NCBI GenBank assembly: GCA_024401215.1 | Contig: JAKSLL010000008.1 | Location: 1-64,000, forward strand | Reading direction: 5' to 3' | DNA: 64,000 bases | Origin: Bacteroidaceae bacterium | GTDB lineage: Bacteria > Bacteroidota > Bacteroidia > Bacteroidales > Bacteroidaceae | Shown here: in pieces, positions 13,701-19,578 of the stretch | Layout: each line of letters begins with the position of its first letter | How positions within the stretch are numbered: position 1 is the stretch's first letter | Made by a program: the position numbers and the translations under genes | The notes under the pieces: model-generated | What the model was told of the DNA's origin: nothing | Database searches by the model: none | What the model saw: only the letters and a program-made list of their open reading frames with translations

Positions 13701-14354
13701 CACAGACGAACCATCTACCATGTATGCACCGCCACCGTATGCATTATGCGGACGACCAGATGCAATAGTATTTCCTGCATAACCTCCTTCGATAGTACAT
13801 CCGTCAAGGAGAGCCTCGCCACCAATAGCATTAGGCTTTCCGTTGGAGTCGAATCCTTTAGTTGCAAACCACACAACATGATAGCTGTTGCCGTATGTTG
13901 TGACGCTCCACTCCTTCTTGGATGTATTTGGAGTGAAGGCTATTGCCTTGCTGGCAAGGTTACCAGAAAGGACTGTCTCGTTGGAGAAGAATGTGCCGAC
14001 ATTTGTCTTTTTAGTGGCACGCTGCGCCTTGTCGCTTTCTGTTCCAGCAAAACCGCCATACACCTTGATTCCAGCAGGAATGATGAATGAAGAGTAGAGG
14101 TTTGAGGTGTTTGAAGCCTCTGTGGAGCGCGTAGGCTTGTAAGTACCCTTGGCAATCCACACCTCGCCTGTCAGACCATTGTCGGACAACGAATTTATCG
14201 CCGCCTGAACAGTCTTCTTGGCATTAGCCCATGACTTTCCGTCTTTAGAATCGCTACCGTCACTCTTCACATAACGGACGTTCTGCGCTGCCAGCATTAG
14301 AGGAAGCAGGAGCGCAAGACAGAGAACCTGTAACTTAATTTTGAAATTACTCAT
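1773..14354 (-). CDS. Giant secreted multi-module beta-helix protein with DnaJ-like cysteine array
   Basis: A 4193-aa exported protein of unknown function. The N-terminus is a signal peptide ending LLPLMLAAQ. At least seven modules then begin with a YV/FV strand plus a G(T/S)SW...A.......AI motif (near residues 27, 520, 920, 1833, 2295, 3036 and 3463) and end with a DIGAYE-like motif (near 503, 888, 1806, 2280, 3021, 3453 and 3788). Between these are many NCxFxxNxAxxGGG-type rungs of a right-handed parallel beta-helix, as in pectin-lyase-fold and choice-of-anchor Q proteins. Module three is interrupted by a 22-fold CxxC array at residues about 1072-1340. The last 400 residues end in GVHVVKVNNRTYKVLAR, resembling a type IX secretion tail. 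A surface adhesin or glycan-binding role is likely; no catalytic site was recognised. It is last in a same-strand cluster. Confidence 0.85.
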   Translation of the reverse strand: MSNFKIKLQVLCLALLLPLMLAAQNVRYVKSDGSDSKDGKSWANAKKTVQAAINSLSDNGLTGEVWIAKGTYKPTRSTEASNTSNLYSSFIIPAGIKVYGGFAGTESDKAQRATKKTNVGTFFSNETVLSGNLASKAIAFTPNTSKKEWSVTTYGNSYHVVWFATKGFDSNGKPNAIGGEALLDGCTIEGGYAGNTIASGRPHNAYGGGAYMVDGSSVTNCIFRKCYASRAGGAIYMDGGGTVDNVYVWMSQSVGVGKSYGYGGGICVNGKGSVLHSAVMKCVARFGGGIAFLYDASIESDKFAMTAIATLVNNNMSHTEAGGIYMDGGGLLDNVTVATNQCNGTGANENGVITGRSGGVYIRDHARIYNSVLWGNTCSANKNVQYANSRSSASVEKPVLNYVYLSRNDFVDWSSTVKNNIVSLSTSNVDVDAEEACPNFTNPVGSSGFSSTSDLISYNFKPLASSPLSNAGLQLADIDTGNTLHAVANPKDILNVAFNSRCTIGAYTSDAQQIVATAKKEIFVDPSSKTADVTGGASWDKPALSLADAINAAGDGYKIYVKEGTITNVQSATGSHVRLLSINMKSGVTVLGGFDEELKGTDISRRNPVLYPTVITGNITDDYNYNVMHLVTFDGVKNAVFDGFQLRYGNSNSYTWSKASERNGSAFYFKNASTGNVVRNCLVAGCTSMKGAAVYATGNSSVTFENYIFHNNQTSSVTSKTYGIVQTEAGSSVILNHGDIIRNAGTAVVNAGNVEINNSVVYANLRAVRSETNKADSYGQDGLQGTGTYSGTNNLFDYKTVLKLNSFIETKASLTFDPEDANYPRFVNSTQNSGVSKTGDVTYYGRTTSWEPLNTNPMTNAALANGDHSLWGTDMSTVTTRDNGGLPDIGAVENHYSTQEEVGEFANPKGQPAYGSVYFVRDYRNEDGTIDYAAGGNGMSWATAINGNAYYYDAEAHGQTERGRVGEGIPSKQNGVLTGTNVVLGNGDNYIMYNGTGFTTTTDIKNATEFNITGTPANGYTIKTTYNGREVNVGYDDDHNLSFNNSSLWKSNAAANANTGTLYFSYNTMVACPTTEDCSICGGTGHVDVDCHTCGGDHQVECTHCDANGKIDCPNCDGGRYDCDKCVDGKVDCPQCIDGQIPCAQCNDGKIACDQCGGKGHPTCTTCWGNKTTTCTTCWGNKTTQCTTCWGAGTTWWNGRTCTNCNGQGNLKCTNCNGQGNLTCTGCNGTGLSTRNCNTCKGTGLRNCYTCNGKGSTNCGACNHKGYTDCSSCNKYGYRNCTVCGGRDVWDRRPTPGSGLINCDVCNGRKQSPCPDCTNGKVPQSCPTTQTCTICNGTGQKPSAVNRYLTVNGLSSTSTNLRFYTKKVTYDEVQGTIGLQFAVNSARDDMSKSFKTRVVNVSEKYVYGTANVTHTYQDFDSDANQEVSVWVGAGTYTSNKGYQIRNHVKVYGGFPKTGTPGMDARHPQLSEGIALSVKNQKLGLKVSDYETILQTHTSIAERDRKTNNVSVLSHPAECRVTTADDSDTPRSRDVYEGAEWDGFTFRYGYRVNAGGRNGGAGVQMYENVVLRNCVIRDNKLADGNGRTRGGGVYCDGSSVINCYIMNNEGAGSSDTYGGGIYMIKGTMYNSVVCGNKLTSGSRQGAGCYFESANFYNNTVVNNTGASTIGVYTASAADAHLTVYNSIIMAEDGQSLLQRASTNTPIGFTNCFLQTNQAEFVNSYNAVTLKNNKEFKRTAAATANPFALPIATANANLDYRIALHNNAYDCVNEGTEDLGKDYDGKTDVELPDNDMDYTDRIKDCTVDIGAYEYNGAYDIAPDLASVAGKAVYYVTPNGHGMASAKDPMNAACADKLQLVLDAAGRYKLANPTKAVIVKLANSKAMAAKGERFTYYANRTSSTDTDNESTREWSILVPHGVELWGGYTDEAATGAWSNTNNGFNKDGKDLRDVTGNPTYLDARYNNKVEDADVITYHVVTFTNNMYDAEGDLLTTTLKGIKDRAVVDGLYITGGQADGMSTSSSVKNINEFGGAAIVTDFAHVRNCIVQDNSANYGGALALTHGALVSGSLIDKNKANYGGGIYVFEDGDVLSDKTYISTDPVEGKAMDAKMPHVYTSTIVNNKAEKLGGGIWYGSGVNVRVNSSVIWQNTSSDQANVAGAYELSKPADDKTDDVIYYPFAYSALQEIKADGKDNISVGPKNSAGTRFATDNNTLAVEGAGDTKFDQFGYFGLYKTSRLCVAGMPLDEYDALVASEALSPADFMNTSRKISKNNTRTSIDIGARALDDVNQPKEVMLRLFVVEEGALDSELATAMSNQTKNAYYSQQGSSFAYPFEGLKAALDYIVSARNKNTTDKANNMPFEICIAGGTYEVTGGRGASFNIPEGVSVYGGFKYDPAAKTFYGRYYKADTDKTTNMTSNSTGKAGNPQLISDNVEFIGGEADADPVLGIQFVNLPINEMLEEREREDANGNNIIEPWEFKNTTILSGNKAKAYHVLSSTRNTSAVGTVPIASVYHGAAVTDPYTPKYVDGKFDQYEGQPIVIDGVTVTGGNATGYQSGSIKDLGINNYYQGGGMLIDGNQEKAAYQQTDVAMAVGRIDIPVTIANCRFEGNTAGYGGAISSNGTLNIFGSIFENNKAMAKSETAEGNSVSYAGQGGAVYATHYLNAYNTVFANNEAVDEAYSITPTQYKFIGQNSTAKTVGGTGGAVFVGKNGYFHIVNCDIVRNQANAYPAVYTMNPETTAGVNASATNYSATYHNQMVNTVAWGNEVNAAMAKKFAGNSYFKFASQLICNYGSPTRNTADYNPDFAAGSAPMSQKDLDDSSKFMETAWFCAYEEGRGVTPNNKEDKREVAYSALTDMATLYSQNSNVVISSQNDAFDGPNFAAPSDKAGIAGYSDGLDWSRARVSDLTDNGSGVMEQNVEITPGGYTMSYNNYGGSGSEVPVDKAAEIDNTDYVAKGYYPMSHFIAKNFVTAYDSYKKYLPLGDDFYMKTAYPVANEEQMNINRICYNPTPAHKLAYIDIGAYEYFYAPLKDVDVLYVSTKENVSNGIPDGSSWKKPTSDLQRAIETLLASRNNKKKEIRIIEGEYAPFNRFQTDEGRTYCFYIDTKDANAGAHSPASLALKNKKIASLMIKGGYSNMLEDSCNVAEFKTVITGRNNSASGCDHLFYINDATQRYGDGVFDASNNYGATNADVTAIGTIPVQFDGLTFVNSNAAATAEGSAIYYKDREADAAKVTATKFVLSKSTFYSNEGKSVVYVGKNGGRGQVYNNVFHDNNCNPISAEYTITVNNTFALNKGQVMLTSSVGSSYIYNSVFWKNNPLTSGYGSQFTVVTATPTTYTSTALKTKKTSNVKNNAFTGGNESLDYTTVLAGLNYNAGLSDKNNDIMYGPNFVDPENEDIASRNFSFATANRLLNKGVHSYFSSYAKDYSYKAVKDTVDIANSPRFVDEIDLGAYEIKSQITRVVYVDPNTNDKGDGTSWEKDDEGNGGPLGIGDLQSAIDNAALYSVLNDNAESYVFVKGSPSTQQRRFDETVTMRNGVNIYGSIPDVYDVCDYESKTPAEADKAIADYAAMIAKMRTGVASPLAYKTIVNGVTSNEGDIATSALLDGFVITNPVSTTAPALSVYGAAGSKVAVRNVIVADNKVSGTGVNVVNINNALLYEALVRNNTTSASALNIGANGYAVNVTVEGKTTGTTANAKNSLVNFSDATAKSFSGVLYKVEDENLNWQLVETSSNIDLCDQTKDAYNPQKFLPAALRGFVDYANDIDLLGNPRLLKDVTSANKVDAGAFETWRIDKDVKTVDAANYYPHEGSVVYIMEDKTLSIGTDNFKPAYLLVKKGASLYGNGNEVNVGYVAVERDIKAGGSLVSMPFSMNYNSDVTAPSVASGILTLAKANAKAYSYNGDSRSDWQYKFAAGNSACWTALSKAAEANNGVLYVPTTAGLYRFTSKAAKSGEFVYTEEEDEEYKTVELVQHNDSEYESKQGNGADFTSKENMGWNCIGMPYLVSDYSTAGSNYGSGEYNMNVPHTLWLYYDGKYTDGTAADGGAGYYSVPSWDATQWHLAAGESATVWVGEGIFTQTATLKDKETLTFYRPMQATSSSAKARNARYYYDGDEEEEREMLEDIASDIKVYVVNNTIRIKNLSGGETVKIFTAGGQMEVSDTAEASEFVAPVRAGVHVVKVNNRTYKVLAR
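10330..11145 (-). other. DnaJ-type CxxCxGxG cysteine array within the giant protein
   Basis: Residues about 1072-1340 carry 22 CxxC motifs spaced roughly 10 residues apart, many in the form CxxCxGxG (for example CTNCNGQGN, CNTCKGTG, CYTCNGKG). This is the signature of the zinc-binding cysteine-rich domain of DnaJ, which normally has four copies. No J domain is present. Three copies of CTTCWGNKTT or CTTCWGAGTT stand in tandem; at DNA level an identical 18-mer recurs every 33 bp at 10783, 10816 and 10849. The array is bracketed by near-identical motifs, CPTTEDCSICGGTG at the start and CPTTQTCTICNGTG at the end. Zinc binding is inferred from the motif only. Confidence 0.85.
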
Positions 14355-14392
14355 ATATGCGATGTTTTTATTATCTGTATATATATTATAAA

Positions 14393-14406
14393 TGTACGCG
14401 CGTACA
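14393..14406. repeat. Perfect 14-bp palindrome in the gap upstream of the giant gene
   Basis: TGTACGCGCGTACA is a perfect palindrome flanked on both sides by alternating AT tracts that extend the symmetry. It sits between the fimbrillin-like gene stop (14441) and the giant gene start (14354). It could be an operator, an RNA-processing hairpin or an attenuator; no TAnnTTTG promoter was seen in this gap. Confidence 0.6.
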
Positions 14407-14440
14407 TATATATATTATATGCGCATTACATTCGAGAATG

Positions 14441-16270
14441 CTACTCTACGGTGATATCACCTTTCAACCAAGAAGTCCAACCATTTGTTGTCTCTGTGGT
14501 GAAGTTTATCAATCCGTAGGCTCCAGCTTTACCATTCTTTGTCACTCTGACACTAAGCGGGAAGTCTTTCTGCTGAATAGCGTAGAAATAGTCACGTCCG
14601 TAATATTTAGTGCCTGTTGTGGTTTTGTATGAATATGTTTTTGTGCCGGCAGAAGTGTTCTCAGCAGGCTTGAAAAGATAGCCTTTGTCAAGAAGGTATC
14701 TTACATCAAAACCACCAATTGTTGTTGATGTATTTTCAACTCCCCATTGCAAGTCAACCTTTGCAGCAACATGATAGAGTGTTGCGCTTACTGAAGGGTT
14801 GTCGAGCGGAAGACTACCTTCCCAATTTGCTCCTGTATGATAAGGAAGTGAGTAGAGATTCTTCAACACACTCTGGTCAGTAGAAGTGAATGTGGCATTC
14901 TGTATCACCTTCTCATCCACACCAATTGCTATGGCGCTTGTGCCAGTGGCTGTCACAGGCTTATTTGAGGCATAAGCATAAACATGTATAGACTTGACAT
15001 CCTGAATGTTTGGTATATCAGGATAGATTTCATCTGAATACTCATATATCTCATCTTTGACAGTCCACTTTGTAGCAGGAATGCCTGTTATGTTGTTGAT
15101 AGCTTTCAGTTTGCCATCTACACATGTATAGACAACAATATTTGTTGGCCTGTCAAACACATCCTCCACACCAGGGTCACCGTTTGCGGCGCGTGTCTCC
15201 TCCACCTTGTTTCCAAGCTGCCATCTTGTGTTCACCTTCAGTCTGACTGACACCATAGATGTCTCTTTAACTGTTGCCGCATATCCGTAGGCATATCCTG
15301 GCAAGAAATCTTTTCCTGCCAATGCTCCTGTATAGTAGTATTTCGTAGTCTTCTCATCCAATGGGATAAGTGTGGCAACAACAGACTTATCCTTGAGGTT
15401 TGATGCAGGAATTGTGATATAAACAGTCAGAGTTGCTCCTCCATTCACGGTGATGCCATGAGTAGCATCTGTACCTAAGTCAACATAGAACAAGTCATCA
15501 TAGTCCTCACCCTGCTTTGGATCATTGTTCTTATACACATCATCATCTGCCACATCGATAAATGCAGGTTTATAGTCTTCTCCCTGATTTTCGCCTGCAT
15601 TGACGAGGTCGCACACTCGTGTTGTCTGATAGAATGTTCCATCTGTCGTCTTCAGCTCAAGTCGCTTGAATGTGCATGTACCAGCATCTTTCGGCAGAGT
15701 GAGTTTGAAACGTATCACAGATGCGACATGCTTAAATTCAAAACGCACATTATCTGTTCTCTGACATTCTGCGCGTGACACGTTATAGTCGTATGTTGCA
15801 AGATGAGCGTAAGTACCATTCGCTGTCTGACGCTGACCAGAAAAGTCAAAATGGACATTATCCTTATTTGTCTCTTGCTCATTGTATGGGAAGATAGAAT
15901 AGCACATTCTGTCCCAAGTTTTTTCATCTATTGGGAACAAATATCCTCCATCTTCGCTACCTGGATAATGGAACGCAGCATTATTACCAGCTTTGGTATG
16001 TGACTCGAAGCAAACGGGTGCTCCATCCCCAATATACACACCGATCTTATCACCCTCCTCCCATGAGAAAGCCAAGCCTGCGCTATTAGGAATGTATGTG
16101 GATCGAGTCGTAAAGTCACGGTCCTCCATACCCTCTCCGCAGATATAGTCAGAGAGGTATGCCTCACTTTGCAAGCTCCTCACATCACCGCCTGACCCAT
16201 TCTTCTCCTCATCGTTAGCACAAGAGAAGAAAGCTAATGCCAAGACTAACAAAATAAAACTTTTCTTCAT
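14441..16270 (-). CDS. Fimbrillin-like surface lipoprotein
   Basis: A 609-aa exported lipoprotein. The ATG at 16270 is chosen because it gives a clean lipoprotein signal (MKKSFILLVLALAFFSCAN, lipobox FFSC); the longer frame begins with GTG and adds non-signal sequence. After the signal come FSWEEGDKIGVYIG and a series of beta-rich segments (RFEFKHVASVIRFKLTLP, LTVYITIPASNLKD) typical of fimbrillin/Mfa-like (PF13149-type) proteins that form fimbriae or bind their tips in Bacteroidales. The C-terminal half contains a second beta-sandwich-like region. It sits between a 73-aa peptide gene and the giant gene on the same strand. It may be a fimbrial accessory or tip subunit; which one cannot be decided here. 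Confidence 0.75.
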   Translation of the reverse strand: MKKSFILLVLALAFFSCANDEEKNGSGGDVRSLQSEAYLSDYICGEGMEDRDFTTRSTYIPNSAGLAFSWEEGDKIGVYIGDGAPVCFESHTKAGNNAAFHYPGSEDGGYLFPIDEKTWDRMCYSIFPYNEQETNKDNVHFDFSGQRQTANGTYAHLATYDYNVSRAECQRTDNVRFEFKHVASVIRFKLTLPKDAGTCTFKRLELKTTDGTFYQTTRVCDLVNAGENQGEDYKPAFIDVADDDVYKNNDPKQGEDYDDLFYVDLGTDATHGITVNGGATLTVYITIPASNLKDKSVVATLIPLDEKTTKYYYTGALAGKDFLPGYAYGYAATVKETSMVSVRLKVNTRWQLGNKVEETRAANGDPGVEDVFDRPTNIVVYTCVDGKLKAINNITGIPATKWTVKDEIYEYSDEIYPDIPNIQDVKSIHVYAYASNKPVTATGTSAIAIGVDEKVIQNATFTSTDQSVLKNLYSLPYHTGANWEGSLPLDNPSVSATLYHVAAKVDLQWGVENTSTTIGGFDVRYLLDKGYLFKPAENTSAGTKTYSYKTTTGTKYYGRDYFYAIQQKDFPLSVRVTKNGKAGAYGLINFTTETTNGWTSWLKGDITVE

Positions 16271-16284
16271 ATTCCAATTCCTTT

Positions 16285-16506
16285 TTACATATTGTTCCAC
16301 AATGAACCAGAAAAGTCCTGCTGTTCCTGATCAACTGAACCGCCAAAAAATTCTGGTGTTTCAAAAATCTCATCGTAGCGCTCTTTCGCCCAGCCATCGC
16401 CGGCTTCGCCGTCGTCACCTCCACCATAAACAGGCGACAGTGGCTGAAGGTAACAACTTACCTCCATTTCCCTCTTAATGATTTTTGGTGTTAAATATTT
16501 CTTCAT
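16285..16506 (-). CDS. Small acidic peptide of unknown function (73 aa)
   Basis: The ATG at 16506 begins MKKYLTPKIIKREMEVSCYL; the upstream TTG start is less likely. The product has no signal peptide and no membrane segment. After a basic N-terminus comes a glycine-rich stretch PVYGGGDDGEAGDGW and an acidic, aromatic tail. The stop is 14 bp before the fimbrillin-like ATG, so translation may be coupled. A second small gene (17633-17848) shares the N-terminal pattern K(K/R)Y(L/I)xPxI and sits just before another secreted-protein gene. Short proteins of this kind next to secreted proteins are common in Prevotella, but I know of no assigned function. Confidence 0.6.
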   Translation of the reverse strand: MKKYLTPKIIKREMEVSCYLQPLSPVYGGGDDGEAGDGWAKERYDEIFETPEFFGGSVDQEQQDFSGSLWNNM

Positions 16507-16583
16507 ATTATAGAATTTGTTTTTATTCAACTTATTTTTTCATTTATATATGTGGATAATTCCACTATTAAAATCTCACTTTA

Positions 16584-17618
16584 TCAATTTTTAGAAAATA
16601 CTGCACGGATGTTTCTTCCGATATATCGGCAGTCGCTGTTTCGATTCATGTCGTATGACGCAAAAAACAGCCCCCATGCTTCATCATTGTACGTCTCATT
16701 TAATGAGCTTGTCCAGTAATACCCACTATAACCTATCAAATAACCTGTCAGTTTTTTGCAACCTCCCGCAGGCATAAAGATATGCGTGTCAGACAGCGAA
16801 TAGGATGCCATGAGTGTTGGTGAGAAGCAGCTCACCTTGCCTCTGTCGGCCGCCGCTTTCGCTTTATAGACGACGTAACCAGCAACCCCCGAACCTTTGT
16901 AGCTTGTCGTCCATTCCCAATAACAACCCTTCCTCAATTCTTCTTCATCTGCGTATGTCGGCATACGCCATTTGTCGCCCCAGCGTCTGCTTGCCGCATC
17001 ATCAGCAGCTTCAAGCTGGCGTATGTTTGAGATTGTCCCGTAGTAAGTACGAAGACAATACTTTGTCATGCTGTTGCCATCTCCATCACAAAGAGAATAA
17101 TTCTCCCATCCAAAGATGTTCTGAGGTTCAACCTCGCCCCAAGCATAGTAGTCGCCATAGTCATGCGGCGCAGATGCGCCAAGATTGCAGGTCGCCCACA
17201 TCACGTTGAGTCCAAGGTCCACATATTCGTGACCTGCGAGCACCATTGTCGGTTCGTCGGCAAGCACGTATGTTTTCTTTACTGCCTTGCCCAGCAATAT
17301 ATCGACAAGAAGATTCACATCTGAGATATTGACATTCCCGTCATCATTCACGTCACCTGTATAGCGTTCGCCTGTCACACCGCCTCCCAGATATACGCGC
17401 ACCTTCTCCTGCTTCGCCACACCCATCACCTGATAGACAAGTATTGGGACGTCAGAAATGCTCACTTCGCCATCGCCTGCTACATCGCCTGCGTAACGTG
17501 TCTTACTCTGCGCATTGACAAACAATGCGACAGCGAGCATTGCCACAACAGATATTATCTTCTTAAATACATTTAACACCTTATATAATATTGTTTTTGC
17601 GGCAATCAGGATCAGCAT
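16584..17618 (-). CDS. Secreted dockerin-type protein with FISUMP/DUF1566-like domain
   Basis: A 344-aa exported protein. The ATG at 17618 is supported by a GAGGTG Shine-Dalgarno-like site just upstream; the hydrophobic stretch ISVVAMLAVALFVNAQ is a signal peptide, though its N-terminal region is long. Residues about 40-115 hold two dockerin type I-like calcium loops, GDVAGDGEVSISDV and GDVNDDGNVNISDV. The rest (HEYVDLGLNVMWATCNLGA, GDKWRMPT, YYWTSS) matches the Fibrobacter-succinogenes-major-paralogue/DUF1566-like family seen in many Bacteroidales surface proteins. No cohesin is visible in the window. It follows the 71-aa peptide gene by 14 bp. Function unknown; a cell-surface or secreted binding protein is likely. 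Confidence 0.75.
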   Translation of the reverse strand: MLILIAAKTILYKVLNVFKKIISVVAMLAVALFVNAQSKTRYAGDVAGDGEVSISDVPILVYQVMGVAKQEKVRVYLGGGVTGERYTGDVNDDGNVNISDVNLLVDILLGKAVKKTYVLADEPTMVLAGHEYVDLGLNVMWATCNLGASAPHDYGDYYAWGEVEPQNIFGWENYSLCDGDGNSMTKYCLRTYYGTISNIRQLEAADDAASRRWGDKWRMPTYADEEELRKGCYWEWTTSYKGSGVAGYVVYKAKAAADRGKVSCFSPTLMASYSLSDTHIFMPAGGCKKLTGYLIGYSGYYWTSSLNETYNDEAWGLFFASYDMNRNSDCRYIGRNIRAVFSKN

Positions 17619-17632
17619 CCATCACACCTCAT

Positions 17633-17848
17633 TTACCAGAGAGCGTCGTCATCATCGTAGAAATCATCATTTCCGTGACCCATCGTTACCACTCCACGAG
17701 ATTTAGCATCTGCATCAAAGTCGCGACTTGCCACACCGCCAATTTCGATACGAGCATCCGAAAAAGCAAGCATCGGATTTATCAGCGCTATATTAAATTC
17801 GTCTATTTCTGGTTTTATATATCTTTTATTATTATTAAACTTAGCCAT
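17633..17848 (-). CDS. Small acidic peptide of unknown function (71 aa)
   Basis: The ATG at 17848 (a GTG lies one codon earlier) starts MAKFNNNKRYIKPEIDEF. The peptide lacks a signal sequence and ends in a very acidic run, DDFYDDDDALW. The N-terminal KRYIKPEI resembles KKYLTPKI of the 73-aa peptide at 16285-16506; both precede an exported protein by about 14 bp and both have an acidic, tryptophan-containing C-terminus. They may be paralogous accessory peptides. Being embedded in an all-minus cluster with regular spacing supports real coding. Confidence 0.55.
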   Translation of the reverse strand: MAKFNNNKRYIKPEIDEFNIALINPMLAFSDARIEIGGVASRDFDADAKSRGVVTMGHGNDDFYDDDDALW

Positions 17849-17866
17849 CACCTTTGTCTTTTAGCC

Positions 17867-17934
17867 CACTTTCGGAAAGTGTCGCTCCGCACACTCAACA
17901 TCAACAGCAAAAAACACAAATCACGAAAGTGAAT
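17867..17934 (-). other. Short hairpins between leucine-rich gene and downstream peptide gene
   Basis: CACTTT-CGG-AAAGTG (17867-17881) is a perfect 6-bp hairpin, and a second short one, TCAC-GAAA-GTGA, lies nearer the leucine-rich gene stop. Neither is followed by a long T tract on the minus strand, so they look more like processing or attenuation sites than full terminators. Weak evidence. Confidence 0.3.
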
Positions 17935-17940
17935 TGATGT

Positions 17941-19401
17941 TTATTTTACCATTACCTTCTTGACTGTGCCGTCGCTCATCTTAACGATGTTGAGCCCCTT
18001 CTGCTGAGAATAGCGCTTCACGCCACCCACAGAGTAAGTGCCAACAGCATATACAGCGTCTGCATTGCAGATGCCATCCACGGATGTTTCATCCTCCTCA
18101 AATGAGCCATCCTCGCCCCATAAAGCAAAATTCCTTAATTTCGCCTCCGAAGGGGTGACTGTTGGCGCAGCACTAAGGTCAAGATATGCCCTGTACTGCC
18201 CCACACTTGCCGTCACACCTGGCATGATATAAAGGAACTTATTGCCAGAAATGGCGCAACATCCTTCTGGAGCCTTTACAGTCTCAAGACTGAGGTTTCC
18301 TATAAGTCCGTTCATTGGCGTGCTGACATTTGTGCCCGCACCGGTATATGTAAATAACAGAGATGATTTTTTTGTCTTATAAATATATGGAACTCCCTTA
18401 GTGAGTTTTATTTTCCCATTTTGTGCGTTCACTCGTCCTAATGCGAGTCTGTAGTCATCAACCATTTGCCCCTCAAAAGTGAAAAGTGCAAGAGTTGCAT
18501 TATCAGCATCAATGGAAGCATCAAAAGGAAGGCATAATGTACCTGCCCTATAGTCAAAACCAGCAGGTATTGGTTTTGTAAACTCCACGTAATAAGTGCC
18601 CCTTCTTGTGGCACTTGATCCCACATACTGAGGCAATGCATTTACAATATCACTTGAACAAATAATTTCAGAGACAGAACCACCAAAAGGTTCTGATTCG
18701 AGCAAATCCGTATTATTTGGAAGATAAGTAACCTTCAAGTCGTTAGCGTCAAAGCAATATGTGCCAAGACTATTAAGTGAAGCAGGAATTATCACATTCT
18801 GCAAATTTTCATTCTCAGAAAAAGCTAAATCGCCTACTGACAACAATCCTTCAGGCAAATCAAGTTTAGTCACAGCACAAGAGCCAAAGCTTGTTTCTCC
18901 AATACATTTCAAACCTTGATGCAGCGTTAAGCTTGCCATCGATGGATTGCCAACAAAAGCATAATCACCAATAGTTTTTACTGTGCCAGGAATATCAAGA
19001 GATGTAATGTCACAAAATGAAAATGAATATTCTCTAATGTCAATGATATCGCTTGAAGAGAAAGTAACTTTTGTCAATTTATCGCAGGACTCAAAAGCAT
19101 TCTTACCTACAGACTTCACCTTGTCGCCTATCTCCACTTCAAGGATGTCACTGGGGTCAACGCCTTCTTCAAGCCACGGAGCTGTCACATCATCAAAATC
19201 ACCCATATAACCATCACCAGAGAAATACAGCAATCCTGACTCAGGATCAAACTCCCACATCACATTGCACAGCTCCCAGGCTTTCTCTTCATTGTAGGCC
19301 GTTTGCTTGTCACTACCGCAGAAGCCCCATTGCCCCCAGCTGACCGTGCAAAAGCACAGCAGCAACAGCGTCAAGGCAATTTTAAAATTAGCATTTTTCA
19401 T
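17941..19401 (-). CDS. Secreted BspA-type leucine-rich repeat protein
   Basis: A 486-aa exported protein. The signal peptide MKNANFKIALTLLLLCFCTV ends near SWGQ. Residues about 75-240 contain BspA-type (LRR_5) repeats of the form I.IP..V..IG..AF..C..L, for example LDIPGTVKTIGDYAF and LDLPEGLLSVGDLAF. A beta-rich C-terminal part follows, then a tail QKGLNIVKMSDGTVKKVMVK. Very similar tails end the proteins at 47276-50455 and 62134-64000 and resemble Prevotella type IX secretion signals. BspA-family proteins bind host matrix or other bacteria, so adhesion is likely. It is first in the same-strand cluster and has its own promoter and a leader of about 170 nt. Confidence 0.82.
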   Translation of the reverse strand: MKNANFKIALTLLLLCFCTVSWGQWGFCGSDKQTAYNEEKAWELCNVMWEFDPESGLLYFSGDGYMGDFDDVTAPWLEEGVDPSDILEVEIGDKVKSVGKNAFESCDKLTKVTFSSSDIIDIREYSFSFCDITSLDIPGTVKTIGDYAFVGNPSMASLTLHQGLKCIGETSFGSCAVTKLDLPEGLLSVGDLAFSENENLQNVIIPASLNSLGTYCFDANDLKVTYLPNNTDLLESEPFGGSVSEIICSSDIVNALPQYVGSSATRRGTYYVEFTKPIPAGFDYRAGTLCLPFDASIDADNATLALFTFEGQMVDDYRLALGRVNAQNGKIKLTKGVPYIYKTKKSSLLFTYTGAGTNVSTPMNGLIGNLSLETVKAPEGCCAISGNKFLYIMPGVTASVGQYRAYLDLSAAPTVTPSEAKLRNFALWGEDGSFEEDETSVDGICNADAVYAVGTYSVGGVKRYSQQKGLNIVKMSDGTVKKVMVK

Positions 19402-19578
19402 TTGTTCGTATTATTTTAGATTAGTTATTTCGGTTATTTTTCTGATATTTTTTGCATACGCCAATGTGCTTTCAGCATCACCAAAAAGAGATGTTGAAAA
19501 CTCTGCTTGTCTGTATGTTTCTATCTTCAGCATAAGAAAAAATATCATTAGTGTTTTTATCGTACATTATTAAATGTA

